From NCBI GenBank assembly GCA_021234155.1, contig JAJEKV010000413.1, positions 1 through 64,000 of the forward strand: a stretch of 64,000 nucleotides of DNA, read 5' to 3'. Shown in pieces: positions 36,066-47,276 of this stretch (position 1 is the stretch's first letter; each line of letters starts with the position of its first letter). A program made the position numbers and the translations under genes. Below the pieces are notes generated by a model, which saw only the letters and a program-made list of their open reading frames with translations, ran no database searches and was not told where the DNA came from. This DNA comes from Isoetes taiwanensis (lineage: Eukaryota > Streptophyta > Lycopodiopsida > Isoetales > Isoetaceae).

Positions 36066-36302
36066 CCAAGCATGAGAGGAACTGTGTGCTGTGTAGCACT
36101 GGAATATGGCAGAGGAGGAATTTTAACAGAGAAATCAGATGTGTATACTTTTGGAGTTGTTTTGCTTGTTATAATCTCTGACAGATGGTCGCTTCAAGTT
36201 GTTGCAATTTGATTTCTTGGGCTCAGCAGTTTAATCAATCCTGCAATATCCTTGACTTGGTTGATCCGGCTCTGCAGAATTGTTTTTCTAAAGAACAAGG
36301 TG
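36066..36302 (+). pseudogene. Receptor-like protein kinase fragment (subdomains VIII-IX)
   Basis: The frame reads GTVCCVALEYGRGGILTEKS, then DVYTFGVVLL, corresponding to the GT.GY.APEY..GG.LTEKSDVYSFG block of plant receptor-like kinases. GY has become CC and the APE Pro is lost (ALE). Further on, in another frame, NLISWAQQFNQSCNILDLVD and PALQN follow, also kinase-like, ending at a plausible exon end 'gaacaag|gt'. One exon-sized piece with a frameshift and no neighbours suggests capture or retention inside transposed DNA. Confidence 0.7.
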
Positions 36303-37224
36303 CATAAATCTTGTTCTTCTTTGCGTCCATAGATTGCCTCAAGTTCGACCGTCCATGGCTTAAATAATCAAAATTTTGTCCGGCGAATCCCAAATCTCTT
36401 CCAGCCCTTTTGAATTCTCACCATCTCCGACCTGCTCCATCTATACTGTCTCATCTGCGAGCAATTTTGGGTTCCAAACTTGAATTTTGAGCCGGGTTCT
36501 GCCTAAATTGTGCTGAAGACTCTTGAAACAGGGCGGATTGATCACAATTGCAATTGACTCTGTTATTATTATGAATACTCTCAAATTCTGGGTCCCAAAC
36601 TCGAATTCTGGCTCGGATTTCGCCCCGATTCGTGCTAGAAACTCCTAAAACAGGGCAAATGATCAGAAATGCATTTGAGTTGTTTTTTGGCCTGAATATG
36701 AAGATCAGAGGGTATGGCAGACAGATTTGGGCAGTTTTTGCTTACGGAGACAATGAAGGGATATGGTTTGAAGATGGAGCATCAAAGTCCTACAGTGCAG
36801 CTGGATCAAGAGGATTGAGAAGGTTTAGAAGAAGGTGCCGTATTTTTTTTAATCGTCAAGGTCGTCTTTTTGTTCCTTTTTTTTTCCTTTGTATTTTTTT
36901 CTTTTTCTTTTGTTCAAATTTAATTTATTATTGTCGTATTTTATTCATTATTTAATTATGTTCCTAAGCTTCTGACCTTTGTAAATGCCTTGTTGGAAAC
37001 TGGGAGTCTTGAACACAGTTCTCAAGGTTAACGGCAAAAGCTATATCCATTGATCTCTCGGTCAATGCCATAGAAATCCAACCAATTTTATACCCAATTT
37101 TTGACAGTGTTAAATGCTATTACTTCTTTCAAGGTTAAATGCTATTACTTCTTTCAAGGTTACTTCACCTTCATCTCGCCTAGTGGTGAATTGAATGTTT
37201 TCCCTTGAGTCTTGACGAAGAAGA

Positions 37225-37232
37225 GGAAGAAG

Positions 37233-37269
<37 letters not shown>

Positions 37270-38503
37270 AAGGTACGAATTTTTATATTATATGAATAAA
37301 AATGAACAATGTTTGATGTTAATAGAGAATTACTACAGGAGTAATCTCAACATCTTCATTCTCTACTAACAAAAAACTTATTATGAAATGCTCTTGAAGC
37401 TGATATACTTGTAGCTCTCATGAGTCTTCCCACATGGTAACCAAATAATACATGATGATACTGAGAACAAGCCCTTAAGGCCCCTGAAGGATTCATATCA
37501 ATCGGCAGAACCACATAAATCTTGTATGATGCTGAAAATAGGCAAGAAAAATGTGAAGCTCCATATCTGTAAAGGTGTAGCAAGAAGTATGAATCTCGAG
37601 AAGAAGCCCTCACTCAAACATATCAGTATTTGAGCATTACCAACCAAGCATATCAGTACTTGTGAAGGTTATGAGGTTCTTGGCATAAGATACCAAAGCC
37701 AATCAGAAATGAGAAATCTCCCAAGCATAGCAGTACTTGAGAGTTCTTGGCATAAAAGCCAAAGCACATCAAGAATCAGCAACTATTCAAGCATAGCAGT
37801 ACTTGAGATAGGAACCGAGTGCTAAAAGATTTTAAACTGCTTGCTAGTCCTATACATCCTGTTTCCTCTGCACTTTCAAACCAAGATCTAGCAAGGTATC
37901 AAGACCCACATGAATATACTGCCAAGGAAAGAATCTATCTGACTATCCAATGTATAATCTGGACCCTTCTGCTAGAAAGAAGGAGTAGGAAAAGGAAATG
38001 GCCAAATGAGAAAGAACCTGGATAATTAGAATGTAAGATTGCAAGAACCTGAAGCTGTATCACTTGATAGATCTGCCTGCGTTATTACTCCATCTTATAG
38101 GCATCCACGCCATTTCGATGCGTTCTTGCCTTAGAAAAGGATCAAGATTCAAAGAATCCAATCCAGAGCATACAAGAAACATCGCCGCCGAAGAGCGCGG
38201 AAAGAGCAAAAAGGCCACGTTAGTGGCTTACCAGCAAAAATCTAAGAAGAAACCGCCTGATACTGCTTCAAATTCCTGATGCTAAGAAATTCCAGAATTT
38301 CCTCCACCAGATTGGACGATTCCCTGCTAGCACCTGGATTCAGCTTTGAAGAGATCAAAAAATCAGAGGTAGTGCCGGAAATGGAGGGCAGAGGCGGCTC
38401 CCTGCCTCCGGATCCGCCCTAGCCGCTGCCGCTGCCGCCTACGCCAAGAACCGTCATCAGACTCTGAAATCCGGAAGGGTTTCCACCGGAAGAAGCAATT
38501 TTT
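37225..38503 (-). mobile_element. Retroposed sequence with poly(A) and 16-bp target duplication
   Basis: The 16-bp direct repeat ggaagaagcaattttt occurs at 37,225-37,240 and 38,488-38,503. A run of 33 T spans 37,236-37,268. Between them, 37,241-38,487 is the reverse complement of a polyadenylated RNA inserted by LINE machinery. Its 5' part (38,280-38,460, minus) is GC-rich and reads GGREPPLPSISGTTSDFLIS and SRESSNLVEEILEFLSI in one frame, so it may derive from an mRNA. No family recognised. Confidence 0.75.
37605..37815. repeat. Short repeat cluster inside the retroposed segment
   Basis: 'agcat(a/t)(t/g)cagta(c/t)ttgag' recurs four times at intervals of about 40-85 bp, together with 'gttcttggcataa'. 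It looks like degenerate tandem duplication within the parental transcript. Confidence 0.55.
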
Positions 38504-38698
38504 ACTATCATATTACATCATGCCACTTGGCAGCAGCCCTTGAGACATATGACACATACACCGCTTTAACATTGCTTAGTTGTATAATGGTTGGGTCCTG
38601 CCCCCAACCCCCTAACATTGAATGCAACTTTGAGCGGCCTGGAACTCGAGACATATTTGTTCTAGGACTAGTGTGTTGCCACTAGACCAAATGTCCAG
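38499..38698 (-). repeat. SINE, full-length single-unit copy
   Basis: On the minus strand: head with 'tttggtctagtggcaacac' (A box) and 'ctcgagttccaggcc' (B box), body with 'ggttgggggcaggaccc', and a 3' end with 'gctgccaagtggcatgatg'. It is about 200 bp long. This copy defines the unexpanded form of the element that became a minisatellite at 5.8-6.2 kb. Confidence 0.65.
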
Positions 38699-38702
38699 GC
38701 GC

Positions 38703-38781
38703 CATCATAATCATAATCATAATCATAATCATAATCATAATCATAATCATAATCATAATCATAATCATAATCATAATCATA
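38703..38781. repeat. (ATAATC)n hexanucleotide microsatellite
   Basis: About 13 perfect copies of the hexanucleotide lie directly upstream of the SINE head. The Tyr-Asp repeat open frame on the minus strand is an artefact of the repeat. Confidence 0.9.
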
Positions 38782-40470
38782 ACCATCCACTGGAATGGGA
38801 TAACTGATTAACTCATGCAAGTATTGTATTGTTTTGAAGTAGCAATTTTGATTGATTGTAAAAACATGATTTTGAAGTATGATTTTTGCCACTTCACACA
38901 CGGGTCACAGAGGGCAACCCTCCGTGCGCAGCACCTTGTCTTCTTTGTAGGTTTTGAAGGTTTTTTTGTAGGCTGGAAGATCCGGCCACAAGAAAGACCT
39001 TGTTTCTACCTCCAATAATGGAGTAGCCCTCTGCTTGGGCAAGAGATTCAAATGTTTCTGCTTGCATGTTTCCTTTTTCTACTTGATTTTGCTCTACATT
39101 CATCGATAGTGCAAAAAACGACCTATTTGGGACATCAATCCACATTCCTTTTGACTCTTTTTGCATTCTGTTTGGCATCTAGATATCTTGCTCAACAATA
39201 AGAATGAGTTTTGGAATAGATCAGAAGTTCTTGAAGTTTGCCTCCCCTTTTACTCTGCTATAGACATGGCTGATCTATCTCCTTTTCTGATCTATCTCCT
39301 TTTTATCTCTTACAGCCACAGTCCAGTATCTCATTTTTATCTCTTACAGCCACAGTCCACCATCATCTTATCTTTGGCTCTACCTGCACTGGATCTCAAG
39401 AAAAATGCAAGATAGAGAGCACAAAGAATTGTGCAAGTTACAAAGGCAGGAGCATTTTTGCAAATCGAGCAATTTTTATAACAGTTTGTATCTGTTTTGT
39501 AACAGTTTGATAATAAAAGTATTCAGTGTTTTAACAGTGTTGTGGCGGCGATCTAAGCAGCGCCGCCAGAAACCACAGGCCCAAAAGTTATCTATTTTAA
39601 ACATTTAGCAAAAAATCCAGGAATTTCCACCTACTGGTGGTTTAGAGGGCATGTTTTCACAATAAAAAAGGGATAAAGTTGAATTGTCATACTTGTTTCT
39701 TCATTAAAAGCTACAACCTCCTCATGACTACGTTGCTCCTCATTTTGGGTTTTTGGTTTTTGTGAAAATGAGCAATAAAATCCTTGGAACCACAAGCACT
39801 TTTTGTGGTACCAAAGTTGGCAATTCTTCCATGATCTTTGTGAATCTCCACATGCAGGAACATAAATGTGCTACAACAGCCATTCATGCACCTATGACAA
39901 GTGGCATTCTGCATGCTTGGTGAGTGGTGCACATTCACTAATGTTAGGTGGCAGCCTACACTATTGGAATTCAGGTAATAGAGCATCATATATAGAGATG
40001 TTCAAGGGTGACATTACCATTTTGGTTCAATGCTAGTCTTGAACCTTCTAGCTCAACAAAATATATTATGCTCTGTTGTATCAAGCATATCCAGTTTTCT
40101 ACCATATCCTTCGCATATTTTCTAGTATTTTCTCTTGTTTTAGCATAGGTCTTGTCTGTTCTGAATCTAGTTTCTTCAGATCTTTTTATTCTTGACCTTT
40201 TTTCGATGTGGAGGATTTTGTAGCAAGCAGGAGGTGATGGTGATTTTAGGTGGAGCAATTTACTATTACAGCTCGAGAATAAAGAACTTAGGGAAGGTTT
40301 AACATGTCATGCTTTCCTATTGGGGTCAGTATCAAGGGCTTCAAAGTCTAAAATTAGTTTGTCTAAGAAATTTGATGGCACAAGATCCAATCTCTTATTG
40401 AATCAGATCACGTTAATTTTTACTCGATCCGCAGGGCTCTTATGCATATGCCGCATTTAATGGGATTGAG
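38782..40470. other. No gene recognised
   Basis: A short tandem duplication ('tctcttacagccacagtcca') occurs at about 39,307 and 39,341. The right arm of the 22-bp inverted repeat is at 39,620-39,641. No coding or RNA signal seen. Confidence 0.35.
39620..39641 (-). repeat. 22-bp inverted repeat, right end
   Basis: Exact reverse complement of 35,170-35,191. Confidence 0.6.
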
Positions 40471-41037
40471 CATATCTACTACTAGATAGTCTTTAGGTCT
40501 CTATCCTCCGTAATTCCCATAATACATGAGGAACAGAAAGAGAACATCTACTATATATACATCGACTCATCCATAATTTGATCAATCAGAGCATAAAAAG
40601 AAGACTAATCACGCATCCACACATACAAGGGTCAGTTTGAAGATCAATCTATCTGGGAACTAACCGGTGTCTTGGCTTGATCCGTTATCCCTAAGGTTTT
40701 CCATGGTTGGCTGGTTGAACCAGTATGAACAAGCAGCTGCTCCTTCTCCAATTCTCCCAAATCGATTTGGGGCAGAATTGGGCTGGAGACCCACTTAATT
40801 ACTTCCCAAATGGGTAAGTAGCTGGGTGAATCGAGTTGGTCCAGGTGGCTTTATCCCATTGGCTAATTTATTCTAGTCACTAATAAATAACTAGATATTT
40901 ATTCATTAAATAGCTTAATTGACTGGTATATTAGCATAGCTAACTTAAACCCTTCTTGTTTACTCCACAGTGATTCCAAAATACCCATAGTGACGTGTCA
41001 TTATTTGTATGTCCATATAAATATGTAAAATGTCACA
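40471..41037 (-). repeat. Probable 3' LTR of the chromovirus
   Basis: On the minus strand a purine tract (41,038-41,052, 'aaggggggagaa') is followed by TGTGACA, a typical LTR start. The segment contains 'tatatatag' (about 40,550-40,560), a possible TATA element. The far end is not determined. Confidence 0.5.
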
Positions 41038-41536
41038 TTCTCCCCCCTTAGAAGAATGTTGTCCTCAGCATTGTGGTTAGGTGATTAGATGATCCTTTAA
41101 GTTATGAAAGATCTAATATATTGAAACTAGCAATACAGAAGGTATATAAAATGATTATGGGCGATCATAGTTTTGGATTGCAGTCCTTCACACAAAGCTT
41201 AGAGACAATACAGATGCAATTACAAGGGGGGTCGTCATCAGTGGACCATCCTGGTAAACGACAACATACTAAAAGGAAAACGGGCATGAAAACAAGAAGC
41301 CACAGATCCCATAATAACCGCTACTGGCCTGGAGGTTCAGAGTACATCAGTACATACAAGATAATAGAAAGATTGTGGTTAAAGGGTCCATCCACTGTTT
41401 AAAACAAGAAAGGGAAAGAAAGCAAAAAGGTATCCTATCATGCCTAGGGCCTGCTATTCATCTCGGCGTAAGGAATGACATCATTTCTATTATAGCCGTA
41501 GAAGAACGCGTCCTATCATACCTAAATGTTCCTCGC

Positions 41537-42168
41537 TCATCCTAAGATGTATCTATTCCCAACCCCTGCATGAACCCTGTCCGATGGAACACGCAGCGGC
41601 TTACCATCGGAGTTGGAGTTGATAGCATCATGGATGGTCCGACCCTGGCACTGTTGCATAATGTCTATGTAAGCCTTTTGCCTTAAGAACCCATGTAGCA
41701 TCTTCTGTTGGTAAGTGCTTCCACTTAACCAAATATTGCAAGATTTGTGTCCACCAGTTTGCTTATATGCTCGATCAAGAAGACCCTCTGGGATGATTTC
41801 CAATTCTTCATCAGTCATTTCCAGAAGTGTTGGTGTATCAACGATCTGTTCCAGATTGGTTGTATGCTTCTTCAAAAGCTTACGTGGAAAACTTTATGGA
41901 ACTTTAAATGCGCAGGCAAATTCAACTTATAAGCCTGCGGGCCTATTCGTTGGATGATTTGAAAGGGGCCCGCCCATCGTGGTGCTAGTTTCTTACAATT
42001 GCCAATCTTGAGCTTAGCTTGCCTGACTTTAATCTTTAGCCATACAAATTCACCCACTTGAAATTCGTGTTCCGTGCAATGCTTGTCTGCAACACTCTTT
42101 TGTCTGCCTCTAGCAGCCAATAAATAGCTACAAACTTCCTCCACCAAGGCCTGCATATCCGTAAGCAA
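41537..42168 (-). pseudogene. Chromovirus integrase C-terminus with chromodomain
   Basis: Frame 41,872-42,168 carries VADKHCTEHEFQVGEFVWLK and then KLAPRWAGPFQIIQRIG, the GPF/Y module of integrases. Downstream, IPEGLLDRAY and, after a frame change, QYLVKWKHLPTEDATW form a chromodomain (aromatic and KW positions kept). Chromodomains target integration to modified chromatin. Confidence 0.8.
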
Positions 42169-42254
42169 CCGTTAGGACACTTCCACCTTGGAAACAAGAT
42201 TGTGCCATGTGTCTATACCCATAATTAATCCCATCGATCCGAGACATCGGATCG

Positions 42255-42867
42255 CCATTCTAGAATAGGACGAGCATGCATGCGGGCGGCGCATGCCCAT
42301 TCTGGTTGGGAGTTCGCTATTTTAGGCGCATTTCTGCATCGACTTCTCATCGGCGCTTCCTCTTCTCTCTCAGACCTTATTCTCTTTGAACCCACCCTCC
42401 CCCCCTTCTTTGTTGTTGTATTTTTATCGCGTGGCACGCGCGTAATCAGCCCCTCCACTCTAGGAGGTTTGTTTTTGTCTTGTTTTTTGTTGGTGATGTG
42501 CAGGTACAGGTTAGCGAGCGGCATCTGTTTCGACTTTTCCATTCGTGGGTTTTGGGAGCGATTTTTATGCCTTACGTTTGTCCAAGCCCCTTGCCGAAGG
42601 CTTATCACTAGGGTTTTTCCTCGAAAACCCGAAAGGGCGGGGTTTTTTAATCCCGGTGATAAGCTTTCGGCAGGTACACTAGCCCAATCTCTATTAGCAT
42701 TGTATTTTGTTGGGGTCCAAATGATATAATTGGATTTTCCCTTTATTTTTTGTGGGTAGTTCGCATGTGTGCGGCTACCCACTATCCTCCATTGTAGAAA
42801 ATCTGCTGAGATGAATGAGAAGCAAGTCGGGCAGTTTGTTGGTTTCATGCGAGTCCCATTCTAGAAT
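42255..42867 (+). mobile_element. 589-bp retroposon nested in the integrase
   Basis: The 12-bp repeat ccattctagaat flanks the insert (42,255-42,266 and 42,856-42,867). The insert interrupts integrase coding sequence exactly at that site. It contains 'gggtttttcctcgaaaaccc' and 'gcggggttttttaatccc', resembling the 3' untranslated hairpin region of the LINE at 11.9 kb, so it is probably a related LINE 3' end or LINE-tailed SINE, in plus orientation. Confidence 0.7.
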
Positions 42868-43395
42868 CATAAATGGAGATATTCTAGACGACTCCTGTTT
42901 GATGCTATTGTAGGCAAATTCCACCAAATGGATATAGTTTGCCCATTGTGATTGCTTATTTCAGATATAATTACGCAGCATATCTTCAATAATTCTATTA
43001 GTGCGCTCCGTCTGACCATTTGTTTGAGGATGATATGCAGTCCCCAAGCTTGGTTTGAATAGTGCTAAAGAAATCCTTCCAAAAAGCACAGTGCGGTGTC
43101 CAAGGTAGTATCTGTAGCGTGATAATGCAAGAAATGTGCCAACTTAGAAAGCTTGTCCACGACTACCATTAATGCGTCAAATCCCCTAAGAGTTCTTGGG
43201 AGACCCACTATGGAATCCATGGTTATAACTTCCCCATTTGGCATGGGGAACTTCCAATGGCTCTAGCTCTCCTGGAATTCGTAACTGTTCTATGTTTGTT
43301 TGCTGGCAAAGCTGACATTGCTTAATGTAATGGGCAATGTGCTTTTTCATTCCCGGCCAAAAGTAGCTGGATCTGATCTTGAAATAAGTTTTCAT
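42856..43395 (-). pseudogene. Chromovirus integrase zinc-binding and core domains
   Basis: WPGMKKHIAHYIKQCQLCQQ is the HHCC zinc-binding segment. Further on, [20 protein letters not shown] is the core motif carrying the catalytic Glu. The intervening part ([16 protein letters not shown]) matches the core's first strand region. Stops and frame changes break it. Confidence 0.8.
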
Positions 43396-43432
43396 AAACC
43401 CGACATGTCCAGCTATAGGACTATTATGTGTG

Positions 43433-44218
43433 TCATGGTGGATAAGCTTTTGAACCCCTGAAGTTTCTAGTACACATAATTTGTTCTCGTAATAAAGGAG
43501 CTTGCCTTCCTTTTGTAATGACGGAGAGCCTCACGCTCTTTATCCATCCTGGCTTTCTTATATAAACTTTGCCAAACCTCATAAAATTTAGGATCCATCG
43601 GAAGAGCTTGCTTAATTGTCTTTCCAAACTCACTGGTACGCGTAGAGATAGCATTACAATGCATGTGAGTGATAAAAAGGTACTTAGAAAGGGCAATGGC
43701 GGCAACGTTGTGCTTGCCCGATTTGTACACAACCTCGAAATCATATTCCTCCAAGAATTCCATCCATCGATGTTGACAGAGATTGAGGTGGGATTACATG
43801 AAGATATATTGGAGACTTTGATGAGTTGTATCCAACTGGAATCTCCTCCTAAGAAGGTAATGTCTCTAAATTCGTAAAGCCCGTGCAAGGGCAAGCAATT
43901 CTTGGTCATGTGTTCGGTATCGTTGCTCAGCTTCATTCATTTTTTGGAGTCATAGGCGATGACCCTTCCCTCTTGCATTAAGATGCCTCCAGTAGCTATC
44001 TTACTAGCATCAATGGCAACCCACTTATCCTTTTGGGGATCCGACAAGGTAAGAATTGAAGCAGTGGTCAATGCTTCCTTCAATTGCTGGAACCTAGATT
44101 GGACTTTCTCCTTCCAATGTGTCATCCAGTCCCTGACTTTTTCATTTTTTGTGAGATCAGTAAGGGGTGCAGTTATTTTGGCAAAATCCTTAACAAATTT
44201 TCTATAATATCCCGCCAA
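43433..44218 (-). pseudogene. Chromovirus RNase H domain
   Basis: Frame 43,937-44,218: GYYRKFVKDFAKITAPLTDL (RT connection), then VAIDASKIATGGILMQ, the D-A-S/G RNase H start. Frame 43,467-43,763: MEFLEEYDFEVVYKSGKHN, the tail of RNase H; the usual N-x-x-A-D-x-L-S end is altered to NVAAIALSKY. Confidence 0.75.
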
Positions 44219-44239
44219 ACCCAGAAAACTTCCGACCTC

Positions 44240-45074
44240 TTAAACATTTGTAGAAGCAGACCAGTTTTTAGCTGCCTCAGTCTTAGCTGGATCTGTGGAA
44301 ATATGTCAATAGAGACAATGGTCCTAAGTGCTCCACTTTAGTGATGGCAAACTTGGACTTGGAGAATTTAGCAAATAGCTGACAACGTCACAACTTCTGT
44401 AAGCGAAGATGGCGTTGATGGTCCTCAAAAGTCTTACTATAAATAAATATGTCATCGAAGTAAATGATGACAAACTCATCAAGATAATCACAGAAGACAC
44501 CATTCATTAACTGATAGACGTGGCAGGGGCATTGGTTAGCCCAAAGGGCATAACCTTGAATTCATAATGCCCATAGCAGTTCCTGAAAGCTGACTTGTCT
44601 ATATCTTCTTCTTTTATTCTTATTTGGTGATACCCTAATCGAAGGTCGATCTTGGAAGAAGTATCTAGCTCCTTGCGAATGGTCCATAAGCATCAGCCCA
44701 CGGTAGAGCATACCAATTTTTTATAGTATGCTTGTTTAATTGCCGGCAATCAATACATATCCGCAAGGTGCCCTCCTTTTTCTTAACAAACAAAATGGGT
44801 GCCCAAAGGGTGAGACACTTGGGCGAATGAAGCCTAGCTGAAGAAGTTCTTGCAACTGCTTCTTGAGCTCGGCTAGTTCTGGGATGCTCATGCGGTACAG
44901 AGCCTTACTGATAGGTTTGGTACCGGGTTGAAGCGCAATCTCACATTCTACTCCTCTGAGAGGTGGCAATTTTTTAATCTCATCTGGGAAAAGATCTTGG
45001 AATTCCCAAATCAAGCTGCCAATGGCCCTAAGGAAGCCTCTAATAGTCTCTTCTTGCCTAGAAACAGCTTCCAT
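44240..45074 (-). pseudogene. Chromovirus reverse transcriptase
   Basis: Starts with LPPLRGVECEIALQPGTKPI and then [20 protein letters not shown] (N-terminal RT fingers). The catalytic block is seen at about 44,440: [20 protein letters not shown], with both Asp of YxDD kept. The regions between are frameshifted. Confidence 0.8.
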
Positions 45075-45239
45075 TAAGATGCAAGTCTAACAATACAAGT
45101 GACTATATCCCTCTCGATGGTCTTATCCAACTGACACAATGAAATGCATTGCATAATCGGAATGACTGGGTTACTTGCTATGGTGACATGGGATTCACTA
45201 GAGGCATTGAATGTGACTTCTCATTTCTCACAATTAATA

Positions 45240-45740
45240 TTTGTCTTTGCAGCGGCCAAAAACTCCATGCCGACGATAAGGTCATATTTACCAATATTCA
45301 TAATCTCTGCACCTAAAGCGACAGGTGCTCCTGGAAACTGAATGTTAAGGTTAACTCAACGGCCCCGTGTGTGCCAGACAACCCCACTAGCCAAGGTAAC
45401 TAGTCATGGCTTAGACTTCAAGAGGGTGAGATATAAGACCTTGGCTAGTCTCGGAGATGCAAACTTATGTGTACTATATGTATCCATGAGAATAACAAAA
45501 GATTTACTACTAGCTTACAGTGGATATGACGGTAGGCTGACTATCCGCGTTGCCTGTTTCAATTGCAGCAAAAATATGGAACTCACCTTGTATATACTCA
45601 GGTGCCTCATAATCGGTAAGGCTGGAAGGTCACATAAAGCTGATAACTCGTCCGATTCAAACTTCTGTTAATGTGGCTTGTGCTGCTTGGATCACATAGG
45701 GACATTCTTGTATGCAGTGCCCCAGTCAAAAACAAAGAAA
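45240..45740 (-). pseudogene. Chromovirus zinc knuckle and protease region
   Basis: Near 45,690-45,735 the minus strand encodes CFLC, four residues including a TGA, then H, four residues, C: the CX2CX4HX4C nucleocapsid knuckle. At about 45,250-45,300 GKYDLIVGMEFLAAAKTNIN is the protease/RT linker ('ILGMdWL' type). The catalytic DSG is not clearly visible. Confidence 0.55.
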
Positions 45741-46196
45741 ACACGCCATGTCCTTCTTTAGCTGTTCTCAGGCTTCCTTGAGAATAGACTAGAGAATCTG
45801 CTGCATATTTCCGATAGAATTTGTTGGCTTGTCTGGAACATTAAAGCTCATCCACTTATCATTCTTTGGGTAGGAAGACTGTTGTAGGGGTCCTGGACTA
45901 GGTGAACATGCTTTGTACGGCATATAGGCTCTACCTCCCCTTCTAGGCTAGGAACTTACCCTTCTCTTCTAGGCTAGGAGCTTACCCTCAGCTTCTGCAA
46001 TAATTTTTGGCTCGATGGCGCGTACCAGTTTCTTTAGGGTGGGAGATAAGCCTTCGATATATCCTTCAACTGCATAGCGCTCGGTAATACCTGAAATATA
46101 GAGGCATAACCGCATAAATTCATCCATGTAGGCTTGGACGGACATGTTCTTCTGTTCTAAGCAGTAGAAGGCCTGTATATGTTGGCATCAGTGTGC

Positions 46197-46744
46197 TCAT
46201 AGAACATAATGAGATTTGAATGCCTTTGCAAATGCTTTAAACCTACCTTTGGTCCTTGTCAGTTCATGACTCCTACCATGGCCCTTCCACCATATATGTG
46301 CAGAACCTGTAAGGTTGGTAGTTGCAACTTTGCCGATATCCTTTTCGGTCATGTCATAGGATTTTTTAAACTCATGCACTTCGTCTAGCCATGACTCTAC
46401 ATCGACATCAGACCTAGACTTTCTCGAAAATTGAGCAAGTTTGTGGTTCTTCCAGATGCTGGTAATGGCAGAATTGACCATTTTCTGATAATCCTTCTTA
46501 CTGGATTGGCAAGATCTACCTCTGAAGTTGAAGAATCTGAAGAGTCTGAGCTAGAATCCGATGTAAAAGAGCTACAGACACTCTTAGAACGTGCTGAGGC
46601 AGTGGAAGTGGTAGCCCTTGCTGGTGCAGGTGGAGGCACTTGGTTGAGTTTAACTGCTGGCGCTTCAAAGCCATACTCCAGAACTATGGATGGAGGGTGC
46701 CTCTGAAGGACATAGGCCTGAAGTTCGGCCATTTGACACTTCAT
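46197..46744 (-). pseudogene. Chromovirus gag
   Basis: Carries RSDVDVESWLDEVHEFKK and then LTGSAHIWWKGHGR, typical of retrotransposon gag (capsid) domains. The N-terminal part (46,397-46,744, another frame) is Ser/Asp-rich. A frameshift separates the two parts. Confidence 0.75.
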
Positions 46745-46860
46745 GAGGACTACTTCTTTGTTTGGGCGTCAATCGGCCAGGGTCCACTGGGGTTGCCCAC
46801 GGTGGATTTCAGTATGCCGCCTATATATCGAGGGAAAATGGAAATAGATTATAGATGAAA

Positions 46861-47276
46861 TGTGCGTATAAAAAAAAAGAAATATTTGACATACATCAAA
46901 ATCATCCATAATTGAGTAATCGAGAAAGTCATAAGACATTAAAATTTATATTATATAATATAGAAAATGCCAGTTGTGGCTTTACAAGGTCTAGTGTCCA
47001 AAGACAAATACAATGATTACATAAGAACACTCAAGAGCTGGGCTCTGCGTCTTCCTCCATGGGAGTTGGAGGTTCAGGTGGTCGTTGGTGCTGAAGTAAG
47101 GTGATGCCTGGGCTGATGGTGAGAGCAGCCACAAACGCAACCTGTGGCAGAAAAGCAGTAGCCAAAGGTCGTGCTATGAGCAATTTCATGTTCATCCAGA
47201 CCGCAATATCCTAGCCCAGGACAACAATGGCAAGATCTCAACGTACGTATCAGCACAAGAGTAGACGTGTAGTAAT
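46861..47276. other. 3' flank of the H3-related cluster
   Basis: Between the chromovirus gag and the next minus-strand ORF. AT-rich at 46,870-46,980. No separate feature recognised. Confidence 0.3.

Larger units (their letters stand above)
40471..46860 (-). mobile_element. Ty3/gypsy chromovirus, decayed
   Basis: The minus-strand order is gag, zinc knuckle, protease, reverse transcriptase, RNase H, integrase and chromodomain, then a polypurine tract and LTR. Frameshifts and stops are frequent, so it is dead. The 5' LTR is not recognisable above 46.8 kb, so the low and high ends are approximate. A 589-bp retroposon is nested in the integrase. Confidence 0.85.

Noticed and set aside
38668..38901. 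Open frame encoding repeated Tyr-Asp
   Set aside because: It is the translation of the hexanucleotide repeat.
40471..41037. A complete LTR pair for the chromovirus
   Set aside because: I could not find a matching 5' LTR between 46.8 kb and the end of the window.
42225..42848. 207-codon minus-strand open frame
   Set aside because: It crosses the boundary of the nested retroposon and mixes integrase-strand sequence with the insert; not a gene.
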